NCBI GenBank assembly: GCA_009760855.2 | Contig: WPIO01000005.1 | Span: 13,072,001 to 13,136,000 of the forward strand | Source: Cristatella mucedo | Taxonomy: Eukaryota > Bryozoa > Phylactolaemata > Cristatellidae | Reading direction: 5' to 3' | Length of the DNA stretch: 64,000 nt | In this document: in pieces, positions 1 to 11,540 of the stretch | How the letters are laid out: each line of letters opens with the position of its first letter | Position numbering within the stretch: position 1 is the stretch's first letter | Notes under the pieces: model-generated | The model's input: the letters and a program-made list of their open reading frames with translations, nothing else | What the model was told of the DNA's origin: nothing | The model's database searches: none | Program-made: the position numbers and the translations under genes

Positions 1-2
1 TC

Positions 3-529
3 GAGCCGGACGTGTTCACGTCGCTTGGCAACCTGACCAGACTGTACCTCCAGGGCAACTTGATCGCCCAGCTCGACGGCCGCGTCTTCCGCGGCCTCGT
101 CTCGCTGCAGTACCTGAACCTGGCGTCGAACCGGCTGTGCGCGCTCGGCGGTGGCGCGTTCGAGCACCTCACCAAGCTGCGGTACCTGTCGCTGCGCGGC
201 AACGTGATAGCCACCGTGGAGACGTCCGCATTTCCGGTCGGCTCGACCGAGCTCGGCTACCTCCTGCTCGGACGGAATCGGCTCGCCGACGTGCCGCCGA
301 TCGCCTTCCGCTTGCGCAACACGCTCGCGCTCGAGCTGTCGGACAACGAAATAACGTTCGACAACCTGGCGCGAACGCTCTCGCAGATCGACGCCGACGA
401 CGCGCGCGTGTACAGCGTCGAAAGCATCAGCGAGTTGGACGATTCGAACCAGCTCGGCACGCAGAACACTCGCACCAAGATCGATCTGCGGCGCAACCGC
501 GTGCGCTCATTTCCCAAGACGGCGCTCAG
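3..529 (+). CDS. Toll: Toll-like receptor gene 1, LRR exon (5' partial)
   Basis: This exon encodes part of the extracellular leucine-rich-repeat domain of a Toll receptor, an innate-immunity or developmental receptor at the plasma membrane. The frame is open from the window edge, so the start, signal peptide and first repeats lie outside. At least three regular LRRs are visible (LTRLYLQGNLI, LQYLNLASNRL, LRYLSLRGNVI), followed by more degenerate ones and a final IDLRRNRVRSFP. The ORF runs on to 569, but I end the exon at 529 because CTCAG|GTTCGT is a donor. Leaving in phase 2 there joins in frame to the acceptor at 1885/1886, and the joined protein continues into an LRRCT. The family is clear. 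The exact member of the Toll family is not. Confidence 0.85.
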
Positions 530-562
530 GTTCGTTTGCTCGCTCGCCAGCGGCGGCCGCCG

Positions 563-680
563 TCCCTGATTTTATTGAGCATGCCACCACTAACCACTCG
601 ATCGCGCTTCCTTTGCGGCAAGTGTAGAGTGCCTAGAAAGAGTTCTCTGAGCGCGCTTTAGATAATGCATTATTATTATC
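563..680 (+). mobile_element. LINE-A 3' tail fragment in Toll intron 1
   Basis: This fragment matches the LINE-A 3' UTR: an ACCACTAACCA-type segment, then GTGCCTAGAAAGAG, then TTCTCTGAGCGCGCTTTA and a short ATT tail. It contains no coding part. It shows a retrotransposition event into intron 1. Confidence 0.7.
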
Positions 681-1245
681 GTCAGCGGCAGCCGCGCCGC
701 ATCGCGCTGGGTGGACTGCAGGAGAACTCGCACGCCAGCGACGAGCTGGCTAAAAGCTGCACGCTCTCGCTCAGCGCAGGAGCGAAGGGGACGCCGAAGG
801 CGAAGCCGAAAGACGCGGCGAGAAAGCAGCAGCTCTACTTTCTTGCGGCGAATCGAAGAATAGTGTCTTTCATGAAATTCTATCGCCGCATGCCGAGATG
901 GCAGCGCGCCGCGCCGCCGAGTGCCGGTCGGACGCGGCGCGCTGGAGAGCCGACAGCGAGCGCAGGCTTAGGCGAGCGTCTGTGCAATTGCTAAGCGAGA
1001 TCGGTAAAGACTCGTCGTGTAATTTGCAGTGGGGGGAAGAAAACCCCAACTTATTCTTTAGCCAGAGCGGGCTTCTTCTCGACGCGCCGGCGGCTAGCTC
1101 GCAGAAGTAGCACTCGCACGGCGCGCTTGCAGAAATCGCAGCGGTCGTCGTTTATTATTTAGTTTTGACTCTCGCTGCTTTATTCGATTGCGCATGCGGT
1201 AGATGTCGTCGAGGTGGTGCAGCGATGGTGCCCGGACTTGGCTGC

Positions 1246-1680
1246 CCGTTCCTTCTGTGACTGAATGTCGTCGCAACTTGCAGATTCGCTCCAAATATAG
1301 TACCTTGAGTTGCGAAAATGTTCTTCCGGTTGAGCCCTGCCGCATTCCGGTCTAAAGCTTTCTACGACGCTCTTCACAGCGGTCCGTTCTCTCTGCGACT
1401 GCATGTCGTCACAACATGTACATTCGCTGTAAATACGGTCTGCGGCGCAGGTTTGGCCCAGTAGTTATGGTCCTCACCACTACCGAGGTCAAGGTGAATG
1501 TATCTGACGGCCGAGGTCGTGGGCTCGAGCCCACGGCATACGTGAAGCGCCTGAAGAGAGATTAAGTTATGCTAGGGCACTATATAAATGAATTACGTTA
1601 TTATCTTGAGTTGCGAAATCGTTCTTCCGGTTGAACTCTGCCGAATTCCGGTTCTAAGCGCTTGAACACCACTCATCGCC
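1246..1680 (+). repeat. Diverged tandem duplication split by a SINE
   Basis: A unit containing GACTGAATGTCGTC, ATTCGCTCCAAATA, CTTGAGTTGCGAAA and TTCTTCCGGTTGA (about 1246-1391) is followed by a second copy (GACTGCATGTCGTC at about 1398, CTTGAGTTGCGAAA at about 1605). A SINE-A copy interrupts the second unit. The duplication therefore predates the SINE insertion. It lies wholly in intron 1 of Toll gene 1. Confidence 0.7.
1441..1605 (+). mobile_element. SINE-A copy 1 (tRNA-headed)
   Basis: The head has an A-box-like TTTGGCCCAGTAGTTATGG and a B-box-like GTCGTGGGCTCGAGCCC. The tail holds GAAGCGCCTGAAGAGAGATT, then a decayed GGGCACTATATAAATGAATT. The tail stem-loop is the one found at the 3' end of LINE-A. 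The copy sits inside the tandem duplication of intron 1. Confidence 0.8.
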
Positions 1681-1712
1681 GCCCCAGCGGTTCGCAACTG
1701 CTATTGCGCTCT

Positions 1713-1737
1713 CTCTGCCGAGCAATACTCGGCAGAG
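1713..1737. repeat. Perfect 10-bp inverted repeat, 5-nt loop
   Basis: Arms CTCTGCCGAG and CTCGGCAGAG flank CAATA. The hairpin lies 150 bp upstream of the Toll intron 1 acceptor. No function is evident. Confidence 0.6.
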
Positions 1738-1885
1738 CCTCCTTTTCGCTCGCTCGCCCCACTCACTCGCTCGCCGTCGCACGCTAGCCGCGGCCGTCGC
1801 TCGCTCGGCGACGGTCGAGCGGCCGCGGCTTCGTGCTCCGAACTCTGAGCGCGCGAGCGAACCGTCGCTGCTCATCCGCTCCCAG

Positions 1886-2595
1886 GCCGGCAGAGATGCG
1901 AAACCTCGAGTTCGTCAGCAAGTGGTTCGAGCTCGACCTGGAGGAGAATCCCATAGAGTGCGACTGTCACGCCTTCCGATTCCGGCGCGACCTGCAGAGC
2001 GCCGGCGCAGCGGCCGGCGGCTTCGAGTCGTGGAAGTGCCAGACACCGTCGGAAGTTCGTGGCGCCAGCTTCTTCGCGGCGCCGAGCAAGGCCTTCTCGT
2101 GCGCGGAGCCGATGGACGGCTGCCCGGCGCCGTGCGAGTGCCGGCGGCGCAGCGTCGACAACGCCACCATCGTGGACTGCAGAAATCGCAGCCTGACGGC
2201 GATGCCTGATAGCCTGCCGGCGCCGGCGTCCGCCGACGGCGAGCTCGTTCTCGACATGCGCGGCAACCGCGTGGAGGCGCTGCCGGAGGCGGCGGCCGCC
2301 GCCCACGGCACGCTCGGCGCCGTGACGAGCCTGCTGCTGAGCGGAAACGCACTGAGCAGCGTCGACGGCGGCGCGATGGGCGCGATGGCGCGGCTGCGCG
2401 AGCTCGCGCTGGACAACAACAAGCTGACGAACCTGCCGCTCGACGTGCGCACCGCCGCCGCCGAGCTCGGCTCGCTCACGCTTCGCAACAACTACTGGCC
2501 GTGCGACTGCAGCAACGGCTGGATGAAGGCGTGGCTGCAGCGGCAGAGGTCCGTCGTGTCCGACCTGTACCAGGTGACCTGCTCGTCGTCGAGGG
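1886..2595 (+). CDS. Toll: Toll-like receptor gene 1, LRRCT-LRRNT-LRR-LRRCT exon
   Basis: The exon starts after CTCCCAG, where one base completes the split codon from 529 and the frame reads RPAEMRNLEFV. First comes an LRRCT (NPIECDCHAFRFRRDL ... WKCQTP ... FSC). A second LRRNT follows (CPAPCECRRRS ... IVDC), then two or three LRRs (LVLDMRGNRVEALP, LTSLLLSGNAL-like, LRELALDNNKLTNLP). A juxtamembrane LRRCT ends it (NYWPCDCSNGWMKAWL ... YQVTC). This order is the multiple-cysteine-cluster Toll architecture. The exon ends at 2595 before GTGAGC, in phase 1, the same position as in the minus-strand paralogue near 63,782. The ORF continues to 2660, but that tail is intron. No stops or frameshifts are seen in the exon. 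Confidence 0.88.
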
Positions 2596-2667
2596 GTGAG
2601 CTAGCGACAGCGCCGAGCTGCGCCACGCCGACAGTAGATGCTGAATTTGGTCGTCGATGAGGAGGCT

Positions 2668-2812
2668 GCAGCGGAGGTGGAAGAAGAGGAGGAGGGAGAG
2701 AAGGAGGAAGAGAGATGGAGAGAAGGAGGAAGAGAGATGGAGAGAAGGAGGAAGAGAGATGGAGAGAAGGAGGAAGAGAGGTGGAGAGAAAGAAGAGAAG
2801 AAGATGGAGTTC
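2668..2812 (+). repeat. GA-rich minisatellite
   Basis: Imperfect copies of an 18-bp purine unit (GAGAGAAGGAGGAAGAGA) run in tandem. The apparent Glu/Arg-rich reading frames across it are products of the repeat, not genes. Confidence 0.9.
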
Positions 2813-3547
2813 GTACTTCGCATGGCGAGTGCGGTGTGCAAATGCTGAAGGCGAGCTTTGCCGGAGCGGCGGCGGCGCTAGTGGGGATGAGGGCGCGGTG
2901 GGCTGCCGCCGGGCAGCGCGAGCAGTTGTCCAGTGACGAAAGCATTCAATGCGAGCTTGTGCTTCGCGACGCTCGGGAGGAATTTCATGATGGCGGTGGA
3001 GGCGGCACCTGTGAATGGAGGACGTCTGCAGACCGTCCAATGTAGGAGCGAGGAACTCCACTCAAACGATAGAGCCAGGATCCGTTTTGGGAGCTGTGAG
3101 AGTCCGGCGGCCCCTTGAAGGCCGTGGAGGTTAGGCGTGTATGGACTCGACTTCAAGATCCTCTCTGTTGCTCGCAGGTCGCTTGTTACCGGATGCACCA
3201 GCCTACCAATTCTCGACCTCGTTGCTTCTTTAGCGTGCTCTCGCACAAATCGCTCATTGGCTTTCAGTCACCTCGCTGTTCCTTGCACAGTATTGCAATC
3301 TTTTGATGATAGGACCCGCGATATTCGCGGGAGTCTAAAGTCAGGAGCTCGCTTCCGGCTTCGGATACCATCTGCACTGACTTAGTATCCTTCACGTTTA
3401 ACCTACTGACCTGTTGCCCGGAGCATCTTCTTGTTTGCTTGTTTTCACGCGCCTGAGCTTGATTGCGCTCGTTCGAACGCTTGTCTCAGCTTGATACCGT
3501 GTGTGTAACCCTCGATTCTCATTTCTCATTGCCCGGATAGAGATTTA

Positions 3548-3548
<1 letters not shown>

Positions 3549-3621
<73 letters not shown>
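3549..3621 (+). repeat. (CT)n microsatellite
   Basis: About 36 uninterrupted CT dinucleotides within Toll gene 1 intron 2. Confidence 0.97.
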
Positions 3622-3622
<1 letters not shown>

Positions 3623-6600
3623 AGGCAGCGTAAAAAAAGGATCTGTTATTATATCTAGCTCAGTTGCTCGCCCAAGCAGGAAGGTTCGCTGTCTGCAGGT
3701 TGCGTAATATGACGAGCCTCTCGTTTGAGCTCTGCAGCAGCTATCAACGGCGTGCGTCATGCGAAACAGAGTCAGAGAGGGAATCTTTACCGAATTAGAA
3801 AGCAGGAAGCAATGAAGAAGAACCTCGGCGACCGTGAACTTTGGGGGGTGACAGTGCAGGCAGGGGAGAGCAGGCTGCCTCGTCGCTCGAGGAAGCGAAT
3901 TCCGCTGGTCTGCGGTCTGAGGTCCCGAAACGTCTGTTACCAGAGATGGAGGGGGCGGGAAGACAATGTAAGCGCCTGCTCGTTTACTGCGAGGCTAGCG
4001 GTAGCTCGGTCACGTGCAGGGCACGTGATTAGCGGCGTGGCTAGACTTCGCGCTGACGCGTCGCGCTGCGGGGCGAACGCCGCTTCCATCGAGGCTTCCT
4101 TTCTCTGCCGGGGCTGGGCTGTAGGGAAGGGGGGGGGGAGGTCGGCGATGTACTTTTCACGAAAATATCCTCCCGGCGCGGCTCCGAGATGATAAATTGC
4201 ACCGCGCATTCGTCGGGTGCGGTGCGGCAAAACTTCGCATCGTGCCCAGCCGGCGATCCGGTTGCCGTTCCCGCGTTTATCCAGCCGTTCTGCAACCCAT
4301 GTCGCCCCCCAGCCGTCCCGAGTTCGCAGACCGTTTCTAATTTCGCCCTCCGGCACTGTTTGCATTCGCTCTAAAAGCGAAGCTCTGACGAGAGCGTCGC
4401 ACATCGTCGCAGGACCGTAACGTTTTGACTATTTAAAAAGGGATGGGGCCGCTGACTCGCGTGACCTTTCGGAATAATCGGAATATGGAATAATAATAAT
4501 AATAATAATTTCGGAGTAATCCTCTCGAATCGCCGAGCGCCGACGCGGCCCGAACGACGCGCAACGCTCCCCTGCTTCCTGCAACCCCGCCCGCCGTGGC
4601 CGCGGCGTCCGTTTCTGCACGGCCATGGCGGCCGACATCAGGAGGGACTCGCGCTCCCGGCCGAAGAGCCCCCTCCCCCGCTTAATCGCCGAGCTGCGCC
4701 GAGCGAGCATTGAACTCTCCTCCCGTCTGTCTGACAGCTTTCGGTGCATTTAAAAGTGAGAGTAGCGAATAGCGCTCAGCCGCACCTCCAGCAGCTCCAA
4801 ACGACGAGTGACTGGGAGCCACTGTCGGCGAGCGCGGCTGCCATCGATTGGCCAGCTTCCGGCGGCGGCGGCGGCGGCGGCTGCCCAGACGCTCCGCCTC
4901 CGCGAGGTAATTGCCGCCAGAGCAATCCACTTCCGCTTTCGCTTGGGGTGGGGTGGGGGAAGGCTAGCACCTTTGAGGAGCCTACCGACGCCTCTGCCGG
5001 TATTTTCCGGCCCCTAGAGTTAGCGCTAGGGCAGAAGCTTCCAGCTGCTCACTCTCCGCTCGCCGGCGCTCAGCGAGCCGCCGGCTCTGCTCTCGAGCCA
5101 CCGAGCCGCTCCGGAGAAGCTGCCACGAGCGTCGCTAGCTCGCTCGGGCTGTGCTATTTCCAGCACTCCGACTTTAAGAGCGCAGGCAAGGGAAAACCGA
5201 CGCGGGCCCTGACCGCCGTCACGTAGGCGGCACGTTTATGGTTCGGTTATATATTAGCTGATTTCATCTGTACGGCGGCAGGGGAACCTTCGCTGCTTGC
5301 ATTTCGCAATAAAGTATCGCTCGCTACCGGATTCGAAAGCACGACCTCGGCGGTAAAGAGCGAGCGAGCACCTTACCTCCTGGGCTATCGCGGCACCGCC
5401 GCACCGTGGCGCAGCGCATATTCAAAGGTCTGGCCTTCTCCTCGCCTTGACCCTGGATAGATGCTCGGCTGCGAACCCACTCCGTCGACAGCGGTTTAGT
5501 TGGGAACCGTCTGTGGTTGCGCATTGGCGCTCATTTCCCGTCTGCCCAGAACATCCGGGCAGGCATGTTCACGTGGTTTTCTCGAGCGCTTATCAGTTGA
5601 GCCGCTCGAGACGATCGGGCCATACCGGCTCGTCTAGTCAAGACTGCATCTGCGGAGTGGCGTCTTAACCGCACCTAGTCAGCTTACAGTCTATTCGCTG
5701 TTCGCGGTGGCCAGCGGAAAGTATAAGCATTAATTGTCAGTGTTCGCCGCTGCGGGCATTCCGTCGCCGCTCAAGTCAGCCTTTCTTCCCCTGCTCTTGC
5801 CGACCGATCGCTCTCGCTTGTGTGGTCTGAGTATATGCAGGCCGGTACCGCTCCTTCCATAAACAGCTGTCAGGAGCATCACCGGTGGTGCATAGCTGTG
5901 GTCTGCCTGTTGTGTGGTTTGGACAGGCCGGTAACCACAGTCAGATGGTGGACTCACGATCGGGTCGGCCAAAACACAGCCGTGGGCGAGGAGGGGGATT
6001 CAGTGGGGAGAGAGGGGCGAGTGAAGTCGTGCTCCCTCTGCTCTGTAGTAGAATAAACTATTGGTATTGGTTCTGTGCTGGCGTTCTTCGTGCAAGGCGT
6101 TCTTCGTGCAAGGCTCATCGAAGCACAGCTTTTACTCATCATTTCCGGCGTCCGAACTTGCTCTAGCTGTCTAATAGGCCCCGCGCCTTTCCCAAATGCA
6201 GGTTCTCGAGGGGAGCCCGTACCGAAACTTACTGTTCGCGGAAGGCAGACGCGAGGCTGCTGCTGCTGAATCAGCCAAATCGTCCTCGTAATCTGACGTA
6301 GCCTCCGCGAAGCTGGCTGAGCGCCAGAAAAGCACCAACCTATATCGAGGGACCGCGGTCTGCGAGACCCTGGCGGCTAAGTGCGCCAAGCTTTCGGAAG
6401 ACTTTTGGGCGATAGTCGCTGCCATTTGGGTCACCATTTGCAGCCACCGCTGCCGCCGCTGCTGATATCACATCTGCGGCCGCCCCGCGGCGCTCCCGCC
6501 GAACCCCTGATGCAGCGCTGGCTCGCAAATCCACTCTGGCCGCCTGCTGCGTCGTCTGCACGACTGGCGGCTCTGGGAGCGAGGGAGCAGCTGGAACGGA

Positions 6601-6740
6601 TTGTATGCGTCTGCAGTACTTGAGGTGCTTTGGGGGGGGGGAAACTTCCACGAGCCAGCCAGTAATGGCGGCTGTAGCATTAGTCGCGGCTGCGCATGCT
6701 TATGGCCGTCTGATTCCGACCGACGCTAATACAGGTCGCT
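3622..6740. other. Intronic unique sequence, GC-rich, no gene recognised
   Basis: The stretch is part of Toll gene 1 intron 2. It is CpG-rich between about 4,000 and 5,220, with a (GGC)n run at 4,861-4,881 and an (ATA)n run at 4,490-4,508. Several long open frames exist on both strands, but none has recognisable domains and their composition is that expected of GC-rich DNA. A tRNA-like SINE-B head remnant lies at about 5,330-5,405. A hidden promoter or 5' exon cannot be excluded. Confidence 0.5.
5330..5405 (-). mobile_element. SINE-B-like head remnant
   Basis: Read on the minus strand, a tRNA-like head gives AGGTAAGGTGCTCGCTC, then GAGGTCGTGCTTTCGAATCC, with the B box nearly intact. The body and tail are missing. 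Confidence 0.5.
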
Positions 6741-6749
6741 ATCATTGTG

Positions 6750-6983
<234 letters not shown>

Positions 6984-7440
6984 GCGGCGGTGATAGCGGG
7001 ATCCTTACGAATTAGGGACAATATCTCAGTTTTTACCCCAAGTACACCGGAAGTGTTAAGAAAGAGCGCTTACGGAAGCCTATTGCATACGCAGTAAATT
7101 TTAGGGGATCTAGGTTAACAAATGAGTTCTCGAAGGCGCTTGGTCGTCGGCAAGTATGCTCAAGCTGCAGGCAAGCCCAGAAAGCAACAAACTCCGGTCG
7201 CCGGAAAGTAATATGGCAATTGGTTCGAATATCCAAATACCTCGATCGCATCTCGCCAAGTCCGCAAGCATTCGGTTTATACCATAGTGATGTATTAAAA
7301 AGCGCACAACTTTATATTCCTGTACAGAAGAAAGCGTTAGGTATCCTGATGTGCGTGATCGGTTGTTCGGTTGGGAGCGGCGTGGATGCTGCGATTAGGA
7401 GCGGCTGAGCAATGAGCGGCCTCAGTCTACAATAGCTTGC
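6984..7440. other. Intronic unique sequence
   Basis: This is part of Toll gene 1 intron 2. No gene, repeat family or RNA feature was recognised. Confidence 0.4.
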
Positions 7441-7982
7441 TGCTGAGAGGAAGCAGATGAAAACGCATCTATCTATCACAGCATTAAGTGGATCCTTGTG
7501 ATTTGTCCTTTACGTGCTTATGCGCGCTGACGCCGCAGCATGCTGCCACTACAAACAAATACTAGCTGATTTAACAGCCTCTTTTTGTATAGCGACAGAA
7601 GAGCCTTGACGGCTATCACCACCGCTTGCAGTGGCGATAAAGGATCGCCCACCACAGGATTCGAACCCACGACCTCGGGCCGAGGTCGTGAAAAGCAACC
7701 GCTTTACCTAGTGAGCCATTGCGGCTAACCAAAGCCATTAGCCATATTTGCATGCTGACCCTGTGCACGTCACCCCTAACGATGTAATAATAATAAAAAC
7801 ACATTTGATATAGCGCCCTCAGAGAACTAAATCTCTATCTTGGTGCTTTAAAAATTTGTAATGTTTGTTGTCATTTAGTATGCTAGCGCTATCAATTCGG
7901 TCGTGCTTCCTTTGCAGAAAATGTAAAGGGCCAGAGATTGAGTTCTCCGAGGGCGCTAAATCAAATTTATCATTATTATTAT
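7440..7982 (+). mobile_element. Nested LINE-A 3' UTR pieces around a SINE-B
   Basis: Plus-strand LINE-A 3' UTR sequence (AGTGGATCCTTGTGATTTGTCC, quoted in part here: AGTGGATCCTTGTGA) runs to about 7,558. It resumes after a SINE-B at about 7,727 with a CATTTGCATGCTGACCC-like match. A minus-strand LINE-A tail (about 7,785-7,850, TGATATAGCGCCCTCAGAGA) and a plus-strand tail (about 7,905-7,982, GTAAAGGGCCAGAGATTGAG) follow. At least three insertions are stacked here. Confidence 0.7.
7560..7726 (-). mobile_element. SINE-B copy 1
   Basis: On the minus strand the head has A-box-like TGGCTCACTAGGTAAAGC and a good B box in GTGGGTTCGAATCCTGTG. The body follows (GCAAGCGGTGGTGATAGCC, GGCTCTTCTGTCGCTATAC), then the tail GGCTGTTAAATCAGCTAG. 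The tail carries a small GCTG/CAGC stem and no LINE-A hairpin. Confidence 0.85.
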
Positions 7983-8612
7983 AGCGGCTTCCTAAAGTCT
8001 GCGTACTGCCGGTGTGCTCGCACAGGCGCGCTACAGGGGTTTCGATCGGCTTTCGCTGTGGCAGAGGGGGCGTAGCACTTGGACGCGCCGTCCTTGCTCT
8101 GCGTTGTGCTACTCCTAAATGACTAGCAGCGCCAGCCTACCGAAAAGAGTGAGATTTCGCGTGAAAAATCGCTGCCCGTTAACGAAGTGACCAGGAACGC
8201 GCGTTTACAATATTGTGGTGTAAGCGCGTGCATGTATTAGAAACGATATGTTTTGCTCATATTCAGAGGCTTTCACATTATATAAGCTTAGATATTTAGA
8301 GAACTGTAAGCGGCTAGCTTGATTGGAGCAGACGCTCTCGGTCCTGAGCCTGCATCGACTCGTCAAACAGGGGCGGCTACCGAATTGTGCGTGGCCGAAT
8401 ATTCTCACGCAGGCGTGCAGACTCAATGTTGAAGTACGGGCAGTCAGTATCGATTCAATTCGCTTTCGGCTCTCGACTGCCAGCAATGGATGCAGTGCTG
8501 CTGATGTCTCTCCACTGAATAGAGCAGTGCTTCAAGGCGCACTGCTCCACTCACGGCTCCAGCCGACCGAGCTCAAGCAGCCGCCATTAACGCTGCTCGC
8601 GTGAAAAATATA

Positions 8613-8788
8613 CACTTGACTCCACGTATAAGAATGTCGGATATACGAATACTCCGCTTATAAGAATAGCAATTCAGCTCCCAGATTTACTCTAGCAACA
8701 GTCCCACTCAGCATATGGGAATACTCCACCTATAAGACTGGCAACTGGCCGACCGGCCCGAGCGTATTCTTGTAAGCCGAGTCGACTG
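8613..8788. mobile_element. Pogo/Tigger-like MITE
   Basis: The ends are imperfect inverted repeats, CACTTGACTC at the left and, read inward from the right, CAGTCGACTC. Both continue into motifs of the form TATAAGAAT or ACAAGAATACG, and further ACTCCGCTTATAAGAATA-type motifs occur inside. This resembles Tigger/pogo ends. It is only 176 bp, so non-autonomous. A TA precedes the left end. The right target base pair is not conserved. Confidence 0.55.
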
Positions 8789-9750
8789 AAGTTGGGAGCC
8801 ATCGCGGATGTTGGTGCCGCTGCAGCCTCGTTCTCAAATATTCCGGTAAATTCAATATCAATGACATTCCAACATTCCAAAATTCAATATTTTATGTTAT
8901 TTTCAATATTAAATATCCATATATTCAATATCTTGGTAAATCCGGTACGATTACTGCACCGCCTTTCCGCTGTCTCATGGGAGGGGCGCCGCTGCCTCTT
9001 CTGACCCGGCGGCGAAGGCGGCTTGCACCGCCTGGTGGTCTCTTTGAGCCTCGCGCGCTTTCGGACCGTTTAAGTAAGCCGCAGAGCGCCGCGAGCTCCG
9101 CCTCCGTTTTCCGGACGCGGCAGCTGTGTGCGGCCTCAAACTTCCCAAGGCGCCAAGACGAGGCTGGCCGAGCTGCGTCCGGCCCCAGGGCGGGGTTGGC
9201 ATCCCAGGGCGGGGCTCAGCTTGAAGATACGCGCCGCGCACGGCCTCGCTGGTGGCCTGCTGACTCGCGGCGGCGGCAGCTGACCGAAGCGGGTCGCTGA
9301 CCTCGACCCGCTAGCGGGCTAGCGGACGCCGCGACACGACCGCTGAATCGACCACGACATCGTGACGTCGCCCGTCCAGCGCCCGCTCCAGCTCGTCTCT
9401 CGGGCACACGCGGTCTGTTGCCTCGCTAATCTGCCTTTTCTGTCCACTGCACCCTCTCCCAAGGCTGCCCGATCCACGACCTGTAGCTGGTTGTTTTTAA
9501 TGAGTCATTCATGTCCCTTAAACACTTACGCACGTCGGAATAGGCGCATTTCCGAGGTCCCAATAGCTAGGAGCGGACCAGGAAGTAAGCGGCTAGCAAT
9601 CGAAATGGTCTCCAAATTCTTGGGCTACAGAAGAGCAGGGATATAAGATAACTATGCTAGCAAAATGTTATAATGTCGATTAATTTGACCGTAAGCGAAC
9701 CATTTTAAAATTAGGAACACATTTTAAGAATAAAAGAAGCTTAAAACGCA
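8789..9750. other. AT-rich motif cluster then GC-rich sequence
   Basis: ATTCAATAT-type words recur at 8,845-8,935. The next 400 bp are GC-rich and CpG-rich with overlapping open frames on both strands and no recognisable domain. The stretch lies within Toll gene 1 intron 2. Confidence 0.4.
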
Positions 9751-9759
9751 CCTGCTTGT

Positions 9760-9995
9760 CTCAGCGTTTAGTGGGTTCTTGTGACTCGTCGTTTGTATGC
9801 TAATGCGTGCTGACACCGTGCAAGCTACCACCAGCCATATTTTACAAGTTAACACTGTGCACATCACCTTTTTTAACCGTGTTATGCTAAATGGCATTGT
9901 GCATGCTACCACTAGTCATTTGATCACGCTTTCTTTGCAACTTATGCAAAGTGCCTAGAAATAGATCAAGTTCTCTGAAGACGCTATGCAAACGT
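9760..9995 (+). mobile_element. LINE-A 3' UTR fragment
   Basis: The fragment matches the LINE-A terminal UTR: AGCGTTTAGTGGGTTCTTGT, the TGCTGACACCGTG segment, then GTGCCTAGAAATAGATCAAG and a decayed GACGCTATGCAAA. No coding sequence remains. Confidence 0.75.
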
Positions 9996-10156
9996 ATTGT
10001 TATTAATGCTATAAAGCGATATGGATTATAATCATGAACGTTTTACGGGCGAATGAGTGTGCGGGACTCACGCGATATGCCCACTCCTCCGACATTCCTC
10101 GACCTGCCCTTACGACCGTAACTAGCGCCCTGTGCACTACCAAAAGATTAAAAAAA

Positions 10157-10325
10157 TACTAGCTGATTTAACAGACTCTTCTTGTATAGCAGCAGAAGAG
10201 CCTTTAAGGTTATCGCCAACGCTTCCAGCAGAAATAAAGAACCGCCCACTGCAGGATTCAAACCCACAAAGTCGGGACCGAGGAAGTGAAAAGCAACCGC
10301 CTTGCCTAATGCCGTAGAAGCACGG
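10157..10325 (-). mobile_element. SINE-B copy 2
   Basis: This is an older copy than the one at 7,560. The tail AGCTGATTTAACAGA is at its left, and the body and tRNA-like head follow to its right. The B box is mutated (GGGTTTGAATCC on the minus strand). Confidence 0.8.
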
Positions 10326-11535
10326 CGTGTTCGATAAGGGCATATGGCTAGCTCTTCATAAACAAGGAGATCAGCACAATGAACGCTCGTCTTATCGGGA
10401 TGAGCAAAGGCTGCACGTTATTTAACTTGGCTCAGTATGAGAGGGAAGGGGTTCAAATCAAACTCACACCGCGAATCCAAATACTTACCTGCGCGAGAGC
10501 CTTGAGGTTAGAGGTAGAAGTGGGTTACGTGTCAGGCCCACTCAGTGGCTAAAAACTAGTGCGCTCGTTCAAAGGGAATGACTAGAGAGACTTTCACGTC
10601 TTTTGGAATACAATACACCGCCTCTAAATAAACCAAAGAAATGGCGAGGAGTCGGGCTACTGTTAAGCAAAGCGATTGAGGAATCCTATTTTCCGATGTT
10701 GGTATCTTGTCACTGCAGCTCTTTCTTGGCTTTGTGAACCAGAATTCGTACTTGGATGTGCTTCGTAACGTAGGAGTAGTGTCGGCCAGAAGTCGTTTGG
10801 GATATACATTTATGTATCAGCAGGATAATGAACTAGATCATGCTGCCAATTGGGCCAGGAAAATATTTCCGCGATTCCGCTGTTACCCGTCCCAAATTGG
10901 CCGTCCGCCGCACGTCTAAAACTAATCGCAGCTTGTAATGGGTGGCTCTTGAACAGGCACTGAGAAGATAGACCAGCGAGTGAGATGGAATCGAGATCCA
11001 AATTTGCCTAGCTTATGGCGGACAATTTTTTCGAGCGGGATTTGGAGCGGATTCGTGATCGCGCGCGGCACAGTTTATAAGCGGGCGGCTTCGATGCCCT
11101 GCGGCGAGCAAGCGGCGGTCTTCAGTTACCACGCGGGCCTACTTCTTACCAATTGAGAGCCTAGGTAGTGCTGTTTTGTGAACTTCTGAGAGGCCGGTAC
11201 GTATTGTTACGCATCGTATACAGCTCTTTCTGTTCCCTGCGGCTGCTGCAAATCCTATGACAGACCTCAAAGGCCATATTTGTCTGGGATGCGCAAATAC
11301 GAACGCATGATTGTGGCTCAATAATATGCTGCCTTTCCTTTTTTCATCGATCCCTCTCACCGGTCTGTCTATTTGGCGATCGTGACCTATAAACAGCATT
11401 TTGTTTTATTGAGTAGCCCCTTCTTACGGCGCTGGCTGCACTGCCAACTAGGACCGTTCTCTCTCGTACGATACCCCAGTGCGGCCTTCGCGCGCTGCAC
11501 TTGGGATGGTTTATTATACAACGGCTAACGGTAAC
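10326..11535. other. Intronic sequence, nothing recognised
   Basis: This is part of Toll gene 1 intron 2. No domains, tRNA-like motifs or repeat-family matches were found. Short open frames are at chance level. Confidence 0.4.
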
Positions 11536-11540
11536 AACGG

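Noticed and set aside
4429-4540. (ATAAT)n at 4,479-4,508 as a LINE-A tail
   Set aside because: There is no upstream stem-loop or UTR match. It is a simple AT microsatellite.
3725-5226. Open frames of 100-160 codons in the GC-rich part of Toll gene 1 intron 2
   Set aside because: All strands and frames are similarly open, which is expected at high GC. No domains or splice framework are evident.
6171-6651. Possible minus-strand exon near 6,222-6,611 with an AACA|GTAAGTTT donor
   Set aside because: No single frame stays open from a credible acceptor to the donor and no protein family was recognised.
7560-7726. Functional tRNA gene on the minus strand
   Set aside because: The A and B boxes are tRNA-like, but no complete cloverleaf with anticodon and acceptor stem forms. 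The sequence continues into a repeated SINE-B body found at several loci.
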